Assembly: GCA_031216445.1 (NCBI GenBank)
Contig: CM062219.1
Coordinates: 7,082,501-7,146,500, forward strand
Length of the DNA: 64,000 nt
From: Lateolabrax maculatus
Taxonomy: Eukaryota > Chordata > Actinopteri > Acropomatiformes > Lateolabracidae
Direction of reading: 5' to 3'
In this document: positions 48,566-60,200 of the stretch, one piece after another
Position numbering within the stretch: the stretch's first letter is position 1
How the letters are laid out: each line of letters opens with the position of its first letter
Program-made: the position numbers and the translations under genes
Notes under the pieces: generated by a model
What the model was told of the DNA's origin: nothing
Databases searched by the model: none
The model's input: only the letters and a program-made list of their open reading frames with translations

Positions 48566-51500
48566 TACTTTATTCATCCCCGAAGGGAAATTAGGTCATC
48601 GTAGCAGCCGGTATATTTAAATACAATAAAATACAATACAACAATAAAATACAATACAATACAACAGAATAAAATAGAATAAAATAGAATAAAATTAAAT
48701 GTTCCAGTATATGGAGCGGAGTGTTGAACAGGGTACACAGTGCAAGGAGACATTTAGTGCAGTTCTGTGGTGGTGACTCTGACAGAGGTAGATGAGTTGT
48801 AGAGTCTTATTGCGGTTGGGAGGAACGATTTCCTGTAGCGTTCCTTAGAGCAGCGGGGTTGAATGAGTCTGTGGCTGAAGCTGCTCTTTAGCTTGTCCAG
48901 TGTTTTGTGGAGGGGGTGAGAGGGATTGTCCATGATTGCCAGCAGTTTTGCCAGCATCCTGTCCTCCACCACCTCCTCCAGGGTGACAAGCTTAGAGCCA
49001 ACCACAGACTCATTTTAATCTGCATAGTAATGTGGTGCTTTGTCAATATTATATTTTTGGATGTATTACCACTGCTCTCCTCTGTTTATTTGTATTTATT
49101 ATGACTCTTTTGGATTTTAACTCTTTTAACTAGTGCTGTTAATAGTACAATTCCCACAGAGTTCGTAGTTGGCTCACCCTGTCCCTCTTGTGCAACATCT
49201 GTGGATTAAGACTCCTGAACAGCTGGATCAATCCTCTGGCAGACATCATCACATCTGAGGCAAATACAGACAAAAACATGTTGTTTTGTGAACGAATGAA
49301 CGAACACACACACACACCTCTTTTAATTAGTGCATTTCAGAATTGTGACAAAAGTACAGTGGCAAAATAAAAGCAGCCTCACTCTTGTCTTTGTGGTTCT
49401 TGTACTGGGCCAGGTCCTGCAGCAAGTCTTCAGTGATGGCGAGCGGACAGCGGGCTGTCACTTCCTTGATGGCGTTGATGCTTGAGTACAAAAAAGGAGT
49501 AGAATTTACTGTAACACGGTAAAGTAATACTTGGTGTGGTAGTAACAAAAGAACTGTACGGTTTTGTATTTTTGGTTCGAACTGTTTTTTGGACTGAAAC
49601 CACAAAGTCGACCAGGCTGCTTCTTACCCCACAGTCATGACCTCCCCAGAGTTTCTGTCTGTCACAAAGTTGTTGGCGATGGTCATGATTACAGGTTCGA
49701 TGATCTGCACAAGCGGGAATGTAAGAAAGGTGTTAGACTGGAACCCCCGTGTTAAGTCCATATGTGTTAACTACCAGAATAAATCTGTAGATCTTAATGC
49801 ACCTCTGGTGGGACGAGTTGATGGGAGGCCTGGGCAGCACACAGGAGAATCTTTGTCACCTCTAGAAAGACAAAAGTTTGTTTACAATGTCTCATCAGCA
49901 GAGGTCAAAAGACTTTCATTTACTTAATTGGGAGTTATTTTTACCTCTTTGATGAGGCTGTAGGAACCTCTGGACAAATGGATAAAAATTGAAGAGGAAG
50001 AGCTGGAAAGGAAAACAGAGTATTATTCTCACTATAAAATTTCTAACATACCTTATTTATGCTTATATTAAATATGTGCAGAGTCAAAGGCGTGACTCCA
50101 ATAACCCAGACACATCTGTTGACTTGCTCTGGATAAGATACTTTATAGAGTTGCCATTATTCATGAGGGCCAGTCGTAAGTCATCTCCCATCGTGCTAAA
50201 AAAGCTGTGTACAAACTAGCTGATGAGATCACTTACTTCATGGATTCCAACCAGTCTGGATATGAGCTCCATCATCATGATCTTCACCTCAAAGCGCTCT
50301 TTAGAGTTTTCCAACTGCTTCAAGAGTTTCTCTGAGAAATCTAAAATAATAAATAATAATAATTAAAAAAAAGAGATATTTTATGATTTACAGTTGTGTA
50401 AATTGTAGCACAAATGACCTTAGACAAATTATTTTTGTGCTGCAGCTGTTGAGGAGAAGACAGGTGAGCTTACCTTGAGGATCATGAATTAGGTGAATTG
50501 CCGAGAAATTGAACACTTCGGCTTTCTTCTTCTTCTTGTGTTTCTGCCCAAAGAGTTCAAACAATGGACTCAGTTCATTTGAACACAGATGTAACAAAAT
50601 GAGTTAAGCTCTGTAGTGGTTACAGCAGTGGTACCTTGAGGACTTTCATCGCCTTTTCCATCTTCTTCTTGTTTTTGGAGGTTTTCTTGCCAGTGGAGTA
50701 TCTCACCTTCAGGTCTCGGACTGTTGGACCCTCCGCCTGGAAGATAAGACTGATTCTTAATAAAAACAGCACAACTAATCTAAACCACATTTAAATGTCT
50801 TACATACGCATTTTCTCTAACTACTTTATATCTTTGATACTTGCCTCTGATTCTGAATCACTCTCATTTTTCTCATCTTCATCTTTGCCCAGAAAGAATT
50901 TAAGACCCGCAACAAGGATCTAAAAGGGAAGAGAGGCAGGTTAGGGTGTACAGGACTGCCACTTATGCAATATAATAAGCAAAGGATTGCTTTCAATGCA
51001 AAAAAAAACAACAACAACATACCTTTGCAACCTTGGAGAAGCACGCTGTTGTAATGACATTAACTGTTTTGGCATCATTCCTGTGGCACAAACACAAACA
51101 CATTCAGGTTAAAGCAGCTACGAATGATACGACTTTCATGTAAAGTAAGATCTCTAAAAGATATTATTTCATAGTCCAGTGTACAAATAAAACCCACCAT
51201 ATATTCCTTTTGTAAAGCTCCACCATTACATCCAAAGAGATCTTTGCAGCTAAGGGATTGCTGTCTCTCAGCATGGTGTACATGAAGTTCTGTAACGTCT
51301 GAAACACACAACATTATAACGCAGACAGTGAGCGGGGACTATTTTAAGCTGCTGCATCACACAATATTACACACAGTCAAACGTGAAGCACGTAACACAT
51401 GTGTGTGTGTGTTTACTTACTGTGTTAATCTTGTTGTTTTTGTGCTTAGCATTGATGTTTTTGATATCCGTTACAATGTGTGTGTACAGCGTCTGTGGAG

Positions 51501-52477
51501 AGAGACAAGCAAATGTTTACTTCTGAAGAACAAAAGAGCACAACATGAGAAAGACAACAACTAAACATATGAAAAGCAAATTGTAGAGTCACTGGCATAC
51601 AAGGCAGTCAGACATGGTCAGCACACATGAATGAAATTACCTTCACTGTGCAAAATCTATTTCAATATGTTCTTACAATATAATGGCAAGAATTAAATAC
51701 TATACAATGGGTGGGTTCGGGCAATGGCATTTTTTGTGTGTGAGCTCTAACCTTTCGGAGAAGTTTGTCGTGACATCGCAGCAGCTCAAAGAAGAGCTCC
51801 AGGAGTCCAGAGGGGTCGATCAGGTCTTTATTCCTCAGAAGAATCAGCGCTTTGCAGAAGGTCTGACACGGACAGGAAACACACAAACACACAATCAGTT
51901 GCATGAATCTCAACAAGCTCATGTGCTACAAGCATGAGGAATTACTTAACACGGCGTAGAAAAGAAGCTCAGATGTTCTCACCATTCTCAGGTCTGGCTC
52001 TAAGACTGTGTGGTGACTCAGTAACAACTCAGACAGCTCCTGTGGAAAGGCGGACAGGTGCTGCAGGTAGCAGTGACCAACCTGAGGGACAAGAACAACT
52101 TTAACTTCACAACGGACAGAAGGGAGGAAGGCACTGCACTTTGCTGATCGGAAAGTCGTGAACACATCCAGTACCTGGGCAAGAAACATGACCAGATCTG
52201 CCAGCTCCTTGTTCGGCTTGTCAGGCTGCAGTTTGAAGATCTGCACATTGGACTGGTAGTGTCGGTACTGCTGCTGAAACTGTTAAAGGCAGCAGAAGAG
52301 CCACTGGTGATTCATTACTGCAGTATACTGACAGATCCACAGGTCTGCCAGCTGAAAACTTCAGCGAGGACGGCTAACAACACTTACCTCTTCCACGTAG
52401 GACTGCGGATCTCTTTTTATCAGATTCTGCAGTTGCGGCAAATTGTTTGGCAGTTTGTTGTTCTGTCGCCCGGACAT
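47011..52477 (-). CDS. SDAD1: SDAD1, ribosome-export protein (yeast Sda1 homolog)
   Basis: The yeast homolog Sda1 acts in nucleolar maturation and export of the 60S subunit. The protein starts MSGRQNNKLPNNLPQLQNLI (52388-52477) and continues through [126 protein letters not shown] and ARGLIQLFRSLNPQMLHKR. Acidic stretches (EEENKEGEDEDGWESASI; ISDDDEDGEWVDVHHSSDE) and a basic end (KNFMMMRHSQGVRTKGKRSF to RKKQHK) match human SDAD1 throughout, at a similar length near 690 residues. No frameshift seen. One intron carries a LINE fragment, another a (CA)n tract at its 3' end. Confidence 0.97.
47991..48034 (+). repeat. (CA)n microsatellite at the 3' end of an SDAD1 intron
   Basis: Twenty-two CA units, read as (TG)n on the SDAD1 sense strand. 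The run ends only two bases before the acceptor AG (47987-47988) of the exon starting at 47986 (VEKLQSMPAEERK). The usual pyrimidine tract is replaced by the repeat. Confidence 0.95.
48521..49016 (-). mobile_element. 3' fragment of a non-LTR retrotransposon (L2/CR1 or Rex1-like) with (TCTA)n tail
   Basis: On the minus strand an open frame (48754-49005) reads LLAIMDNPSHPLHKTLDKLK and then SKERYRKSFLPTAIRLYNSS, the C-terminal end of a teleost LINE reverse-transcriptase polyprotein. It is followed by an AAT-rich stretch, the typical end AATTTCCCTTCGGGGATGAA with TAAAGTAA, and a (TCTA)n tail (48521-48564 on plus). The 5' part of the element is missing, as in a normal 5'-truncated insertion. It lies within an SDAD1 intron in the same orientation as the gene. 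Confidence 0.88.
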
Positions 52478-52640
52478 GGTTACAGGTGATCTGACGCGAG
52501 TGTGTTGAGAAAAAAGTGGTAAAAAGAAACCAAAAAAAAGCAGATTTTACTAGGCAAGCGTGGCCGATGTGTAGGCTGCCATTTAACTTGCAGCGGAAAA
52601 TCCTGACGTCACGTCCGGCCACGATGTCGTCACTTCCGCT
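52478..52640 (-). promoter_or_regulatory. SDAD1: SDAD1 promoter region with CRE palindrome and ETS-like sites
   Basis: Just upstream of the SDAD1 ATG are TGACGTCA at 52604-52611 (a perfect CRE/ATF palindrome), GCGGAAAA near 52593-52600 and CACTTCCGCT near 52630-52639 (ETS-type cores in both orientations). This is a common layout for housekeeping and ribosome-biogenesis genes. Transcription start not located. Confidence 0.6.
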
Positions 52641-53744
52641 CTAATTAAAGGAGACGTGTTTTCTTTTTGCGTTTAACTCAGTTTAATAATCGTACTCTTC
52701 TCTAACTTACTAACTTGTATGCATCTACTTTTACATTAACTTTCTCATCAGTTATCAAAGTATTTTAATCAAAAGCGGTTAAATATAAATAAAGTTATAT
52801 TTTGGGTCAACTTTTACCTTTAATTTACCTTATTTGCAGAATATATCATACACAATAATTTAAACCGGGACAGTGTTATTTACCACTATAAAACACCTAT
52901 ATTTAATTTTATCCTGAAACAAATATTGTGAAGGTTTTTCCTTTATGGTCAATTCTGTAGGATTTTGCCCTCAACACTGCACTCCTGTGGCAGTGTCTCC
53001 AATAGCAAACCAGGCCTGCAAAGAACAGAAGACGAGTGGCTTTCTAATACACTGAGCAATACGAGAGTTAAGGCCAAAAATTATCCTGAAAGATTTTTGG
53101 ACACATTGCAATTTTTCCAGAAGTATTTAACAGGGATACTAGAATTCATTTTGGCACCACATGGTGGTGAAACTGGTGTAAGACGACCTATCTGTGCAGC
53201 AACACCTTGTGCTTAATACTACAGTATTTGTAGACAATGACATTGTTCCATCAGATAGCTCAGGATTCATTCATTCATTCATTCATTCAGGATGCATTCA
53301 TTCAGGACAATTATGTTTAATGACTACATATAGGGAAAACACATGGAAACAGCCTGTAAAACATGTACTCCAATGCAATAAATACGAAGGTTCCAATATT
53401 CAATCTTTGTGTAGACTGTCTGGCAATTGTGGATTAAATTCTATGGTCAGTTTTGAGGCCAGATTTTGTGCTTTTCATCAACTCTCACAGGTGCAAAAGT
53501 TGAAGCTTCTCTTCCTCATACTTTTCAGTGGTTTTGTTAGTCAGCAAGCTTGGGAAAGCTGTATTAGGTTAAAGTTTCTATAAATGAAGTTTGGAATGTG
53601 AAAGCAACCTTTTTACACAGATTGAATGGTAACAATAACGCTGACAATTGCTTAAAGGCGATATGCACCAAAAAGACAAAAGATATGTTTAAAAAAAAAA
53701 AGGAAAATAATCTTTCTTCTACATAACATTTAAAATGTATCCAG
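52641..53744. other. Intergenic spacer between SDAD1 and PTPN13
   Basis: AT-rich sequence with a short (ATTC)n run at about 53264-53289. A 129-codon plus-strand frame at 53194-53583 has no recognisable domain and looks fortuitous. No RNA gene recognised. Confidence 0.5.
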
Positions 53745-54257
53745 TTTAATTTTCAGGAGATGAATATGTACACTTGTAATTTCATCATTTACCCTCAGGC
53801 AGTGAGCAATTACTGTATAATAGATTTACAAAGCAAATACTGACATAGTATTCTGTCAAGGCATGTTCCAGCATCAAAATAGGATTCAAAATACACAATT
53901 TTGTTCCACATAAAATACGAAATCACTGATCACTTTCATAATTATTTTAGAATATCCAAGAAAAAAAAAAAAACATTAGTGTTGTCTTGTAGGTGACAAT
54001 AGGAAATACAATCAGCAGTTCTCATAAATGCATTGAAAGGGAGTAGCAGCCAAAGAGAGAGAACTCAAAAGCAAACATAAAAATATAAACTTCTTTAAAG
54101 GATTTGCTCTCAAGGAACTGAATATTTTAAGGCATTTAAACATAAAAACATGTAGTGTAATTTGGCAATTTCTGCCTGTGTCAACTCTCCTCCATTGTTG
54201 TTTTGCTGTTGTGAAACGGTCACCCAGTCTCTACATGATGAAAATATGTGGTTTTTA
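53745..54257 (-). other. PTPN13: PTPN13 3' untranslated region
   Basis: The region follows the PTPN13 stop at 54258-54260. TTTAAT at 53745-53750 (ATTAAA on the minus strand) is a possible variant poly(A) signal; no clear AATAAA was found nearer. The true end could lie farther left. Confidence 0.4.
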
Positions 54258-57200
54258 CTATCCCGAGATGTTTTCCTCAGCTTGAAGGCATCTGAGGACA
54301 TAGAGGATCACTTGATAGCAGAATATGTATTGGTCCTGTAAAAAAAGACAAAGAAGAGAAAATGTGTGAGAAAACATGAACCAAAGAGGTATAGGATCAA
54401 AACAGTAAAAAGTAAAGCTACTTAATACCAAAAGCAAACATTAAAACTCACCTCAGTTTGGACCATTCCCTGTCTCTGAAGTCGCATGTTCCTTACGACA
54501 TCTGAAATATCAAACTACAAAAAATATTTATTAGATTGTGATGATACTGAACAAAAAGAATAGAAATAAGAATATAAGCTTTGTTATAAAGATCGTCTAC
54601 TTACATCAGCATCTTTACTGATGAGACCCAGAACCACGTCTATACAGATGAGGGTCCCTGATCGACCAATGCCTGCACTGCAGTGTGTGATAATGGGCCC
54701 TGATCGATGAACGTGCCTCATATAGGAGATAAATGTGAGCAGCTGCTCGGGTTGTGAGGGCGTCCCGTGGTCCGGCCATCCCGTGTAGTTCAGATGAGTT
54801 ACACGCTGTGTTTCATTTGTCTGAGGAGGGAGAAACTCTGATGTTAATGTGCTTTTTAAACAGCGTATTAACGTTAAATTATCAAAAGAAAATGAGCAAG
54901 AAATTTGTGTGTAAACCAACCTGGATGTCTTTAACCTCAATGAGTCGGATGACAAAGTTGTCGAGATATTGGTCTTTAATCAGCATGATCTGTAACCTGT
55001 CGTCCACCATCTCTGCGGTCCTCGGTGTGTCTGGCCAGTACCGTTGACATTTCACTTTCCCTCCCTCTACTTCCTGGGTCATCATGGCGATCACATTAGA
55101 CTTCTGCTCCCAGACCATTTGCCAAAAGTCACCCAGAGTGGTGGGTAAGGGACCCTGACAGGCGATGTACATGAAGTTCTCATCCGTCACTGGCATCTTG
55201 ATGAAGTTGGCATTGATGTATCCTCCGTCTTTGCCCAGCACGACTCGAGTTGTGTCAACTAGAAGAGATGTGGACATTAAAATCCTATTTCAAATTATGT
55301 CCAACCAAATATATTGTGCTTTGGATTTAATGAAATTTATTGAAAAGTTTCCTGTTGTGATACTATAAACAATTATGGACCAGCACATTTGTGACTTTTC
55401 TTACAGGGAACAATATTCTTGTAGCGATTCTTCTTCTTGTTCTCCTTCGTCTGACCTATCAAACAGTCGTCCAGTGGCTGGAGATTCTGAAGATTCTGCC
55501 AGGAAGGAAAACAGGTGTTCATAAAAATCATATGAACTGCAATTAATTCACAGGCACTTCATTCATTCTTACTTCAAACTCCTGCAGCGGGACTTTCTGC
55601 TCCAGAAGCCCCCTCATCATTCGGACCACAGTGTTGAGCTTCGGTCCTGTGTACTGGCCATCGGGGACCACTTTGACGAGGGGCAAAGAGGTCAGCTCAT
55701 CCTCTGTGATGATTGGCCCGTCTGGGGAAGACAAAATAAAGGAACAAAGCAGTTAAAACTGAATTACAAACATATAATGGCCCAAAAACCTTCTGTCCGT
55801 TAATAAAATGAGAAATCTGAAATATAAGACATAAACGACCCATTAAACAATATGTAGGAAAAGAGGAACCGGTCTGTATAGAATAACATTTCCGTGACCT
55901 ACAATTTCCTTTATATTTAGACTCCATCCTCATAACCCTCACTAACAAATCGGATGTTGAAATCTAGATCTCATTTACCCATCCCAATTGGAAAATCTCC
56001 TATCACATATAACTTTAACTTGTCCTGAAGAATTAACATCAAATTTCAAAGTAGGTCTGACCATTTCTTGATTTGGAGTTCATGTTTTCAATAGGCAGTT
56101 CATCACTTCCCCATGTGATTTCATCTTCCTCTGGCTGCCCAGCACTCATTTGCAGATAGCTGTTGTTTCAAAAACATAAACTGTTAGTCTTGAATATATT
56201 CACAGTCCTAATTATGACAGGTGTAGATCCAAAACAAAATCTTACTTTTCATTCCTTGGATTGTCAACACTCTCCTCTGGCCATTCCACTTTCCGGGAAC
56301 TCTATCATGAAACAATCATAAACATATGAATAAAATATCAGATAAAACCAGCATATGGTTTCAGTGTGTCTTCAAGTCTTATTTAATTTGTACCTCTGGG
56401 GAGTCTTCAGGTAAAGAAGAGCCATCACAGTCTGTGTCCTCTGAAAGCTCTGCGCTGTGCTCCGCCTCTCTCGTCTGCTCTACTGGACCATCTTCATAGT
56501 CTGTGAAACATGGCGATGTAGTTTAGTTTCTGAGGTTTACACTTTGATTTACAAATGTATTAATTTTTGTTAGTAAAACTACACTAAACAATATCAATCA
56601 ATAAATCAATAATCAATAAATCAATCAAAATCAATATTGTTGAGATTTTCAGTACATTTTCTAGCCTGCATTTTATTACCTATTGGTGGTATGCGGGGGA
56701 AGCCGCCAGGTTTCAGCTCATCCTGGAGAGTGTACAGCTTAGTCTTTGCTCCACTGTCCTCACTCAGATCTGAAAGCAACATGAAGGAGAGCGGGTTGTG
56801 TGCAGAGAGAAAAGGTCAGATTATTACAAAACTAATACTAGAAGAAATAAATCTTCATAAATTATTAAAACAGGAAAAAGAAATGATCAGACAAATCCTT
56901 TCTAAAACTCATAAAAATCCTGTGTTTTGGGTCTCTCCTGTACCTGTGTTTCCATTGCACTTGTCAGAGTTGATGGGCAGATAGGCCAGGTACGTGTTTG
57001 TGTTCTGGTCTGGTGGTCTGGACACCATTAAATGTACCAGGCCTTTAGCTTTACGGATGGTGGTGACAGCTTTGGTGTGAGACACACCTGTCATTAGTTC
57101 TTCATTCACCTGCAAGAATTAATTAATTAAGAGTGGGATGGTTAAAAGAAAATTTGTAATGTTTAGTTATTGTATTTGCGTTAAGTTCATAGTGTGGGCA

Positions 57201-60200
57201 GAGGTCATGCATTTGGTAGAAATTTGCTCAGTAAAAAGAACAATATGCATTAAATCTTCTTAAAAAAAATGAATGTGACTTTAAAGTCTGAGCAGCAAGT
57301 GTCAAACATCACTCACTTTCAGCAGCCTGTCTCCCACTTGCAGTTTCCCTGAGGACTCTGCTATTCCTCCTGGTGTGATGGACTTGACAAAGATCCCCCT
57401 TTCTCCTCCAATCACAGAGAAACCCAGACCTCCCGCGTGCGGCTTCTCCAGATCCAGCTTTATGATGTCCTCCTGAATATTTAACAAACGTGCTATCACT
57501 AATTTGTGATTCAAAACTTTAGGAGACAACTGCTTGTTAGCAAAGAAGCTTTTAGGGAGCTAGTGAAGTAATTAAAAACTTAGAAAGAAGATAAAATGTA
57601 TTTCTTAACTTAACTTACCTCTAAAGGACAAAGCGCTGCAAGACACTCTGTATCTCTTGGATCTTCTCCTTTAATGAACCCTTAAACAGAAAACAATGGT
57701 GCGATTAAATGCAAAATAATAGACACAATCGACATTTTCACAGGTGACACCTTTAAAATGTGGAATATACCATTCATGCTGGACGAAACCTTGGGGCTTA
57801 TGTTGTTGTTAAGAAAAGAGACACTTTTCTGCCCAGGAGAAACAGGCTTTCCATCCCTGTGAGCCAGAGTAAAAAGAAGAAAATTATGCCACATACAGTA
57901 TCTTTTAAATTAAAAATTCGACATAGGCTACATGTCATTCTTTGTTACATTACCTCGTGGCCTTGAGAGAGAGGTCATCAAGGGAGAGCTCCAACAGTCT
58001 GGTGCTCTCACTGAGAGTCAGGTCCTGGGTGGGAGCACCATTGATGTAGTGGATTAAATCAAGTGGCCTCAGGTTGCCCTCCTCAAAGGCCAGTGAACCT
58101 GGCATGATGTCTTTCACAAACAAGACTCCATATATACTGTCACTGCCCCCATCCAGTACCAAACCTGATGACAGAACAAGGAGTAAAACAATTTAGACTT
58201 CACGTGAAGTACTGTATTGATGTAACATCTAGGAAAGCTCGCAAGACCAGTGGAGATGCAGTGCCTGAATTTCAGATGTGCCAGGAAATGTTTTATCTTG
58301 TTAATGAGGTCAGTTTCTCACCCAGTGGTTCTTCGCTGCCCTTAAAACAAATGTCAGGGAGCAGGTGGGCTTCTATGGGGGGCTTGGGAGCCTCCAGGAC
58401 CCTCCCTACCACCAAGTCAACCACACGGGGGGCAGTGCGCACAAGATTGACCACCTCGGTGTGGCCCATATTGCTCACATCTGTGTTGTTCACCTGGAGA
58501 TAGAAAATAAAAGACTGATACTTTATGGATTCAAAGAAACAGACTATTTGGTAAACATACTTATTTGCTTTCTTGTGGCGAGTAACATGTGAAGATTGAT
58601 ACCACTCACATATATACTGTGTGCTAAATATGAAGTTAGAGCCAGCAGGAGATTAGTTTAGTTTAGCATAAAGATTGTAAGCAGGGGGAAGAAAAAAAAC
58701 TGCCTACTAGGACTTCTAAATTTTTCTCATTAACATGTCATATTTAATTTATTTAACAGAGCCAAGCTAGCTGTCCAGTCTGCACACTAAGATAAGCCAA
58801 TCAGCTCCTGGTTCTAGCTCCATAGTTCATGTACAGACATGAGAGTGGCATTGATCATATCATCCAATTCTTGGCAAAAAGGAATAAGCATATTTCCCAA
58901 AACGTTGAGCTATTCCTTTAAATGAAAACAATTTTTGAGGCCAAATTTGAAGCAATCACTCTTTAAATAGTATTAATGCACCAACAACATAGACTGTAAC
59001 ATAATGTAGAGATTAGGGATGAATTTGTACCATAATCATTCGGTCCCCGGGCCTGAGCCTTCCATCTCCTTTGGCTGGATCCTGGACGATGTCATGGATG
59101 TAACATCCATGATCGTTCCCTTTGGTGAGGGTGAAGCCCAGACTGCCCTTTTCTGACTTCACCAATGAGACCTTTAGCTCTACTTCCTAACAAAAGAGAT
59201 GAATCTCAGTTACAGGCATTAATCTTGGTCTGAATAAATCTTAAATCCACAATTTAGTGAAACCCCTTATGAGTCAGACTTCCCTTCCTAAGTCCTTACC
59301 GGGACAAATTCATCCATGTCCTGTCCATTGCCGGACATGGTGAGGTTTAAGGGTAGTGGCAGTGGTGGAGGCAGGGGATCTGGGCTTGGGGCAGTGGGGG
59401 AGGACACCATAGGCAAGGGGGACGACTCCAGATCAGCCGTCACGGGGGATGAAGGACACCTGACCAATAGCAATAAAGACAAAATTATATGAGATATCAG
59501 AGAACATAATTAATGAAGATGATAAGACCAATATATGATCATTGATCAGGTACCTCTTGCTGAGGTCCGATCTTGTCATTGACAGGTCTGGGGAGTAGAA
59601 GGCCGAGTGGATGGTGTCGTCCAGCTGACCAGTGCTGTCAAAGCGTCCCAGTCCCAGGTTACTGCTGGGGGTGTGGTAGACACTCCGCTCCCAAGTTTGC
59701 CTGTTGTGCTCCACAGCGTTCGGGCTGAAGGCTTCTTCCACCTCCTCATCCCCATCAGTGCTGTCGCTGTAGCTGTTGTGTCGGCCGGGGCTTTTGAGCA
59801 GCAGTCTCTCCAGGGCGTCTTCCACCCTGCTCTGACTGTTCTTGCCTTGTGTAACTGGAGGAGAGCCTGACGTGCCGAAGCTCAGGCTGGACTCTGGCTG
59901 GGTCACCGGCTCCTTTCGGGGTGATGGCATGGGCGTCTGAATTAAAATTTACAACAATTACTGGTACTTGAAATGGCCACACAGTAGTTAGGCACCAAAA
60001 AAAAAAAGAGTTTATATTTACTGACTCACCAAAGCTGAAGTGTCCATTTCAGGAAGAACACCATGTTCAGGTCTACAAAGGAGCAAAGTCACCTCCTGTC
60101 CTGTTCCTCGCAAGGCTGATATCACCTCCTATGGATGAATGGGAGGATAATAAATAATGCTATCGAACAACACTCTTTTCCAACTTGATTTCTATTTACA

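Noticed and set aside
53194..53583. 129-codon plus-strand frame in the SDAD1-PTPN13 spacer
   Set aside because: Contains an (ATTC)n run, has no recognisable domain and no conserved neighbour logic.
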